Assembly (NCBI GenBank): GCA_037447335.1
Contig: JBBIGV010000056.1
Span: forward strand, 1-24,287
Direction of reading: 5' to 3'
Origin: JBBIGV01 sp037447335
GTDB lineage: Bacteria; Bacteroidota; Ignavibacteria; Ignavibacteriales; Ignavibacteriaceae
DNA length: 24,287 bases
Shown here: positions 20,999-24,287 of the stretch, piece by piece
Position numbering within the stretch: position 1 is the stretch's first letter
How the letters are laid out: each line of letters starts with the position of its first letter
Notes under the pieces: model-generated
The model's database searches: none
Told to the model about the DNA's origin: nothing
The model's input: the letters and a program-made list of their open reading frames with translations, nothing else
Made by a program: the position numbers and the translations under genes

Positions 20999-21514
20999 TG
21001 AACCAGACTTGTTAATCCGTTAGCTATTCGGAAAAACTATTCGGGGTCTTACAATAATTAGTTTAATTTACATCTGAAAAATATTTCCCAAAATTTCTAA
21101 AATCAACATAATAGTTTCGATTTTAGGTTATAATCGGCATATTTTGATATTTAGCAATGATGTTGTTTTGTCAATGATTCAGATGCGAAGCCGATATTAA
21201 TAAGAGATTGCAAAAGGAATAAAATTCCGCATAAATAATCGGAAATGTATTACCAGCTAAGAATTTAATCATTTCTGCATGTGTAGTGTTGTTATAATTT
21301 TTTCCAATTTTAAGTACTCGCTAAGTCAAAAGATTTATTAAACCATTCACTTAGCCAACCAGAAATTGAGGATGATCCGCTTGATAAATAAAAATAATAA
21401 TGCAAAGTTTGCAGTAAGCATAAAAATGTCGTTGGTGGAAAACCGTACTCGAAGTTAATCTTCGATACAACTTAACACATAATTATTTCAAAATATTTTT
21501 TTGAGGAAGGAAAA
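20972..21514. promoter_or_regulatory. Divergent intergenic region between hydrogenase operon and two-component genes
   Basis: No gene is supported in these 543 bases, which should hold two divergent promoters. Visible elements are a direct repeat CTATTCGG at 21024-21031 and 21037-21044 (13-base period, on the hydrogenase side), GCTAAGT 21320-21326 facing ACTTAGC 21349-21355, and TCGAAG-TTAAT-CTTCGA at 21449-21465 about 50 bases before the receiver gene. I cannot name a confident -35/-10 pair and see no sigma54 consensus. Confidence 0.6.
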
Positions 21515-21913
21515 ATGAAAAATAAAAAGAGCATCTTAATTGTTGACGATGAACCGGATGCAATTGAGTTTGTAAAAGCCATTCTTACAGACATTGACGA
21601 TTTCAATTTAATTACAGCTAAAGATGGTAGTGAAGGCATAGCAAAGGCTGTTTCATATAAACCTGATCTCATTATTCTCGATGTTGTACTCCCGGGAATG
21701 GATGGTTTCCTCGTTTTTCATGAATTACGTGGTTTAAATGAAACCAAAAACATCCCTATAATTATGTTGACCGGTGTAGCTGATAAAATTGGAATTAAAT
21801 TTCTTAAGGAAGATATGAAAAAGTACACCGGCAACGAACCTGTCGAATATATTGAGAAGCCGATTGAGCCGGATACTTTAATTAAGGCTGTACGATCGGT
21901 GTTTAATCAGTAA
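21515..21913 (+). CDS. Stand-alone response regulator receiver (CheY-like)
   Basis: The 132-residue single-domain receiver has no output domain. The acidic pocket is D11-D12, the phosphoacceptor is Asp56 in LIILDVVLPGMDG, and the switch residues are Thr86 and Lys115 (IEKP). GAGGAAGG precedes the ATG. The kinase gene follows eight bases later and is the likely partner. With no DNA-binding domain it must act by protein contact or pass phosphate on in a relay. It could also be phosphorylated by the RegB-like kinase, but that is conjecture. Confidence 0.93.
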   Translation: MKNKKSILIVDDEPDAIEFVKAILTDIDDFNLITAKDGSEGIAKAVSYKPDLIILDVVLPGMDGFLVFHELRGLNETKNIPIIMLTGVADKIGIKFLKEDMKKYTGNEPVEYIEKPIEPDTLIKAVRSVFNQ

Positions 21914-21921
21914 AAGTTTTT

Positions 21922-23136
21922 ATGGAAAAGATAGTTGAACAGTTACTCGAATTATCAAATACTACTTCATCTGATTTTTCTACGGAAACCTTTTTAGAAG
22001 AGTTATCATTCAAAATTATTGGTACTCTTAATGCAGAATTTTGTGCACTTGCATTATATGATAAAACAGAGGATCAGCTATTTTATCACATCGGGTGCTG
22101 GCGGGATACTAAATTATCGAAAAGTTTTCTTAATGATTATCCCGAAATAAGAAATGTTACGAGTGCAGTTAAAATATGCGCCGAAAAGAAAAATATTCAA
22201 AGTTTTGCGGATGAGGATATTTCATTTAACCTAAAACAAGACTATGAGGAAAAATTCAAAATCAGTGCTGCTGCCGTATTGACAGTTCCGATGTTAAGCA
22301 GAGGCACGCTGATAGGTGTTATCGAAGTATTGAACAAACCCACCGATAAAATCTTTTCAGAAGACGATAAAATCTTACTGAAAATCTTTTCTAATTATGC
22401 TGCTATAGTTGTTAATAATAAGCAGCTGTTTGCCGAATGTCATTACAAAGACAAATTCTCTGCGCTAGGACAAAGCATAGCGAATTCTGCTCACGGTCTC
22501 AAAAATATTCTCAATAATATGGATGGAGGAGCTTTTATTGTAGAAAAAGGCGCTGCATTAAAAGATTTAAAAAAAGTTGAAAAGGGATGGGATATGATCA
22601 AAAGAAATACGATCAGGTTGCGGAAAATCGTTTTAGACATTTTATTGTACTCAAGACCAAAGCAGCCAGAGTTCAAACCATCCGACATTAATCAGATTTG
22701 TAAGGATATCAGCGATTTGCTCGACCAGAATGCGAAAGCTAATAACGTAGAGATTAAATTATTCCTGGATAAGATCAGTAAAGATTTCTGCTTTGATCCG
22801 ATTGGTATACACAGATGTTTATTGAATTTAATTTCTAATGCTGTTTATGCCTGCGGTAAAAAGGGAGGCGGAAGAGTGAATGTAACTACAAAAACTTGCG
22901 AAGATGATGTTTTGGAAATCAAAGTTTCAGACAACGGAATAGGTATCAGCAAGGAGAATCTTCCTCATATTTTCGATATTTTTTTTACAACAAAGGGTGC
23001 GGATGGAACGGGTTTAGGATTGGCTGTTACAAAAAAAATAATTGATGATCATAATGGTACTATTCAGGTTACTTCTACAATAAATATCGGGACAAAATTT
23101 ATTATCACTTTACCTAATAATAAATATCACAAATAG
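21922..23136 (+). CDS. Cytoplasmic GAF-domain sensor histidine kinase
   Basis: The 404-residue protein has no membrane segments. An N-terminal GAF domain (about 10-170, with VPMLSRGTLIGVIEVLNKP) senses an unknown ligand. A phosphoacceptor helix follows with His191 in SIANSAHGLKNILNNMDGG. The ATPase domain contains NLISNAVYAC, DNGIGISKENLPHIFD and GTGLGLAVTKKII. The AHGLKNILN H-box differs from the classic HELRTPL type and resembles a subgroup of GAF kinases paired with lone receivers. The N-box and G-boxes are intact, so it should be active. The receiver gene immediately upstream forms its operon partner. Confidence 0.92.
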   Translation: MEKIVEQLLELSNTTSSDFSTETFLEELSFKIIGTLNAEFCALALYDKTEDQLFYHIGCWRDTKLSKSFLNDYPEIRNVTSAVKICAEKKNIQSFADEDISFNLKQDYEEKFKISAAAVLTVPMLSRGTLIGVIEVLNKPTDKIFSEDDKILLKIFSNYAAIVVNNKQLFAECHYKDKFSALGQSIANSAHGLKNILNNMDGGAFIVEKGAALKDLKKVEKGWDMIKRNTIRLRKIVLDILLYSRPKQPEFKPSDINQICKDISDLLDQNAKANNVEIKLFLDKISKDFCFDPIGIHRCLLNLISNAVYACGKKGGGRVNVTTKTCEDDVLEIKVSDNGIGISKENLPHIFDIFFTTKGADGTGLGLAVTKKIIDDHNGTIQVTSTINIGTKFIITLPNNKYHK

Positions 23137-23493
23137 TTATCCATCATGTTGAGCAATAATTTATTTTAATTAAAGATATTTTTCTAATGACAATCTTATT
23201 CATATAGTGATCTTTTTACCGGTTGAATGAAATAATTAATTTTTATGCACGATAACTGTTATACCCAAAATTCCAGCTTCACATTTTCTAAAATTTTTAT
23301 TCTTAATCGACAAATAAATTTTTAAACTGTATCCAGCACCTCAAACACTCTAATTTGCTTGATATCACTCGAATTAATTACATTAAAAATCCGGAAGAGG
23401 GACATATTTTGTGCTTCTTTCTAATCAACCTGATTTTGATTAGCTTCGTGAAAAAAATTTACGACTATTATCCAAAATTCAACTTCTTATTAA
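23137..23493. other. Non-coding, AT-rich stretch
   Basis: No gene is supported. The only clear structure is a perfect inverted repeat CTAATCAA 23421-23428 / TTGATTAG 23436-23443 with a 7-base loop and no T-run after it. The last about 100 bases may be decayed N-terminal coding sequence of the antiporter remnant that follows, since short stretches of hydrophobic codons appear in changing frames. Confidence 0.5.
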
Positions 23494-23717
23494 TTGCTAT
23501 TAACCGGTGAAATAGTTCACGCTGCAATCAATAACGATATCCAGAAACTACTTATTCAGATTACCGTGCTGCTGTTAACAGCCAGAATATTTGGTGAGCT
23601 TTCTCAAAAATCGGTCAACCAGCAGTGCTCGGTGAAATTCTTGCCGGTATCGTTCTTGGTCCTTCTTTGTTGGGTAACTTATTCCTGCTCATCACATTTG
23701 GCGAAAGTGAATTTTGA
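23494..23717 (+). pseudogene. Frameshifted remnant of a Kef-type (CPA2) cation:proton antiporter
   Basis: The frame from 23494 encodes LLIQITVLLLTARIFGELSQ, the first helix of a KefB/CPA2 antiporter. At the A-run 23606-23610 the homology moves to the next frame, which reads KIGQPAVLGEILAGIVLGPS and then LLGNLF, the conserved family signature. One missing A (five instead of six) explains the shift. Even when the frame is restored, a TGA at 23715-23717 ends the protein after about 75 residues, and nothing downstream continues the antiporter. A TAA lies directly before the apparent start, so the N-terminus is also lost. A single homopolymer sequencing error cannot account for all the defects. 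Confidence 0.8.
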
Positions 23718-23849
23718 TTAGCAGAAAAAAATGATATTTCATACATTTTTCATAATGAGTCCTTATATTGCTAAAGTATAATTGGAATTCTTGAAATTCC
23801 ACACGATCTGTCAATTATATGGTATCAAAAAAATCAACTCCAGCTGATA

Positions 23850-24287
23850 ATGAAAAAACGAGTAATTTTCTGCATATTAACAATTATTCTGTTTGGTTCC
23901 CTTCTGCTGCTACTGACATTAAAGCTTGCTGGAGAACTAGAAGTTTCCAAACTCATTCCAGATCTTTCTGAGAAATCATACCAGCCAAGTACCGATAGCA
24001 ATTTTTTTACGGCTGTAAATAATTTTCTTCACAACTTTCAACACCCTCTTGCAATTTTGATTCTACAGATTTTGACTATTATATTAATAGCCAGACTATT
24101 TGGCTGGATGATGAACAAGATAGGACAGCCAACTGTAATTGGAGAAATCGTTGCAGGAATATTTTTAGGACCTTCCTTACTAGGATTATTCTTCCCCCAA
24201 TTATCTAATTTTTTATTCCCTTTAGACTCCTTAGAGACTTCTGAAAAATTTGGATATTTAATAGAGAACTCATTTAATCGATTTTTT
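23850..24287 (+). CDS. N-terminal part of a Kef-type (CPA2) cation:proton antiporter, cut by window end
   Basis: The frame stays open from the ATG at 23850 to the window edge (146 codons). It starts MKKRVIFCILTIILFG, a signal-like hydrophobic helix, followed by a polar linker. The antiporter N-terminus comes next: HPLAILILQILTIILIARLF, then NKIGQPTVIGEIVAGIFLGP and SLLGLFFPQ. This is the same core as the upstream remnant but at a diverged paralogue level. Members of this family exchange K+ or Na+ for H+ across the membrane. The last about 20 residues (after FPLDSL) do not show the usual LSQIGLILFMF-like helix, so decay beyond the edge cannot be excluded. Confidence 0.75.
   Translation, partial: MKKRVIFCILTIILFGSLLLLLTLKLAGELEVSKLIPDLSEKSYQPSTDSNFFTAVNNFLHNFQHPLAILILQILTIILIARLFGWMMNKIGQPTVIGEIVAGIFLGPSLLGLFFPQLSNFLFPLDSLETSEKFGYLIENSFNRFF

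Noticed and set aside
20972..21514. tRNA or small RNA gene in the divergent intergenic region
   Set aside because: No cloverleaf, CCA end or strong hairpin plus T-run is visible; the small inverted repeats are short and AT-rich.

Overview
The window is AT-rich bacterial DNA that carries almost nothing but a [NiFe]-hydrogenase locus. Gene content, low GC and abundant small intergenic palindromes suggest the Ignavibacteria/Melioribacter side of the Bacteroidota-Chlorobi group. That placement is an inference, because no rRNA or other phylogenetic marker is present. Shine-Dalgarno sequences (GGAGG-like) are clear before most genes of the structural operon.

Layout. (1) 298-6934, plus strand: a maturation operon hypA-hypB-hypF-hypC-hypD-hypE followed by a His-rich NicO/UreH-like membrane protein, probably a nickel transporter. 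It supplies the Ni-Fe(CN)2CO active site. (2) 6923-20971, minus strand: one long structural operon. Read 5' to 3' it encodes a HydB-like Fe-S protein, a HydG-like FAD/[2Fe-2S] NAD(P)H oxidoreductase and a HycB/CooF-like polyferredoxin. Next come the group 4 hydrogenase core subunits (NuoH-, NuoB-, NuoC- and NuoD/large-subunit-like) and a NuoL/MrpA-like antiporter subunit. An Mrp module follows (MbhDE-like MrpA C-terminus, then MrpB, C, D, E, F, G), then a NuoI-like ferredoxin subunit, a HycI-type maturation protease, and a membrane histidine kinase with a RegB-type GGxxNPF motif. The two operons converge and overlap by 12 bases at their stop codons. (3) 21515-23136, plus strand: a stand-alone receiver protein and a GAF-domain histidine kinase, divergent from the hydrogenase operon. 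(4) 23494-24287: a frameshifted N-terminal remnant of a Kef-type (CPA2) cation:proton antiporter, followed by the start of a second, homologous antiporter gene that runs off the window.

Working model. The core genes predict a membrane-bound, Mrp-linked group 4 [NiFe] hydrogenase that couples electron transfer to or from protons with Na+/H+ translocation. The unusual part is the first three genes, a sulfhydrogenase-type diaphorase (HydB/HydG) plus a polyferredoxin. They suggest that this complex exchanges electrons with NAD(P)H, perhaps besides ferredoxin. That would make it a possible ion-pumping NAD(P)H:H+ oxidoreductase (H2-evolving) or the reverse. The kinase with a quinone-type redox motif at the operon end suggests control by membrane redox state. 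The subunit identities are well supported by motifs; the electron-donor assignment and the regulation are inference.

Several non-coding elements stand out. There is a nested palindromic element between hypD and hypE, a heptameric tandem repeat inserted in frame in hypF, palindrome clusters at two breaks in the structural operon, and a start-codon-overlapping inverted repeat at the operon head.
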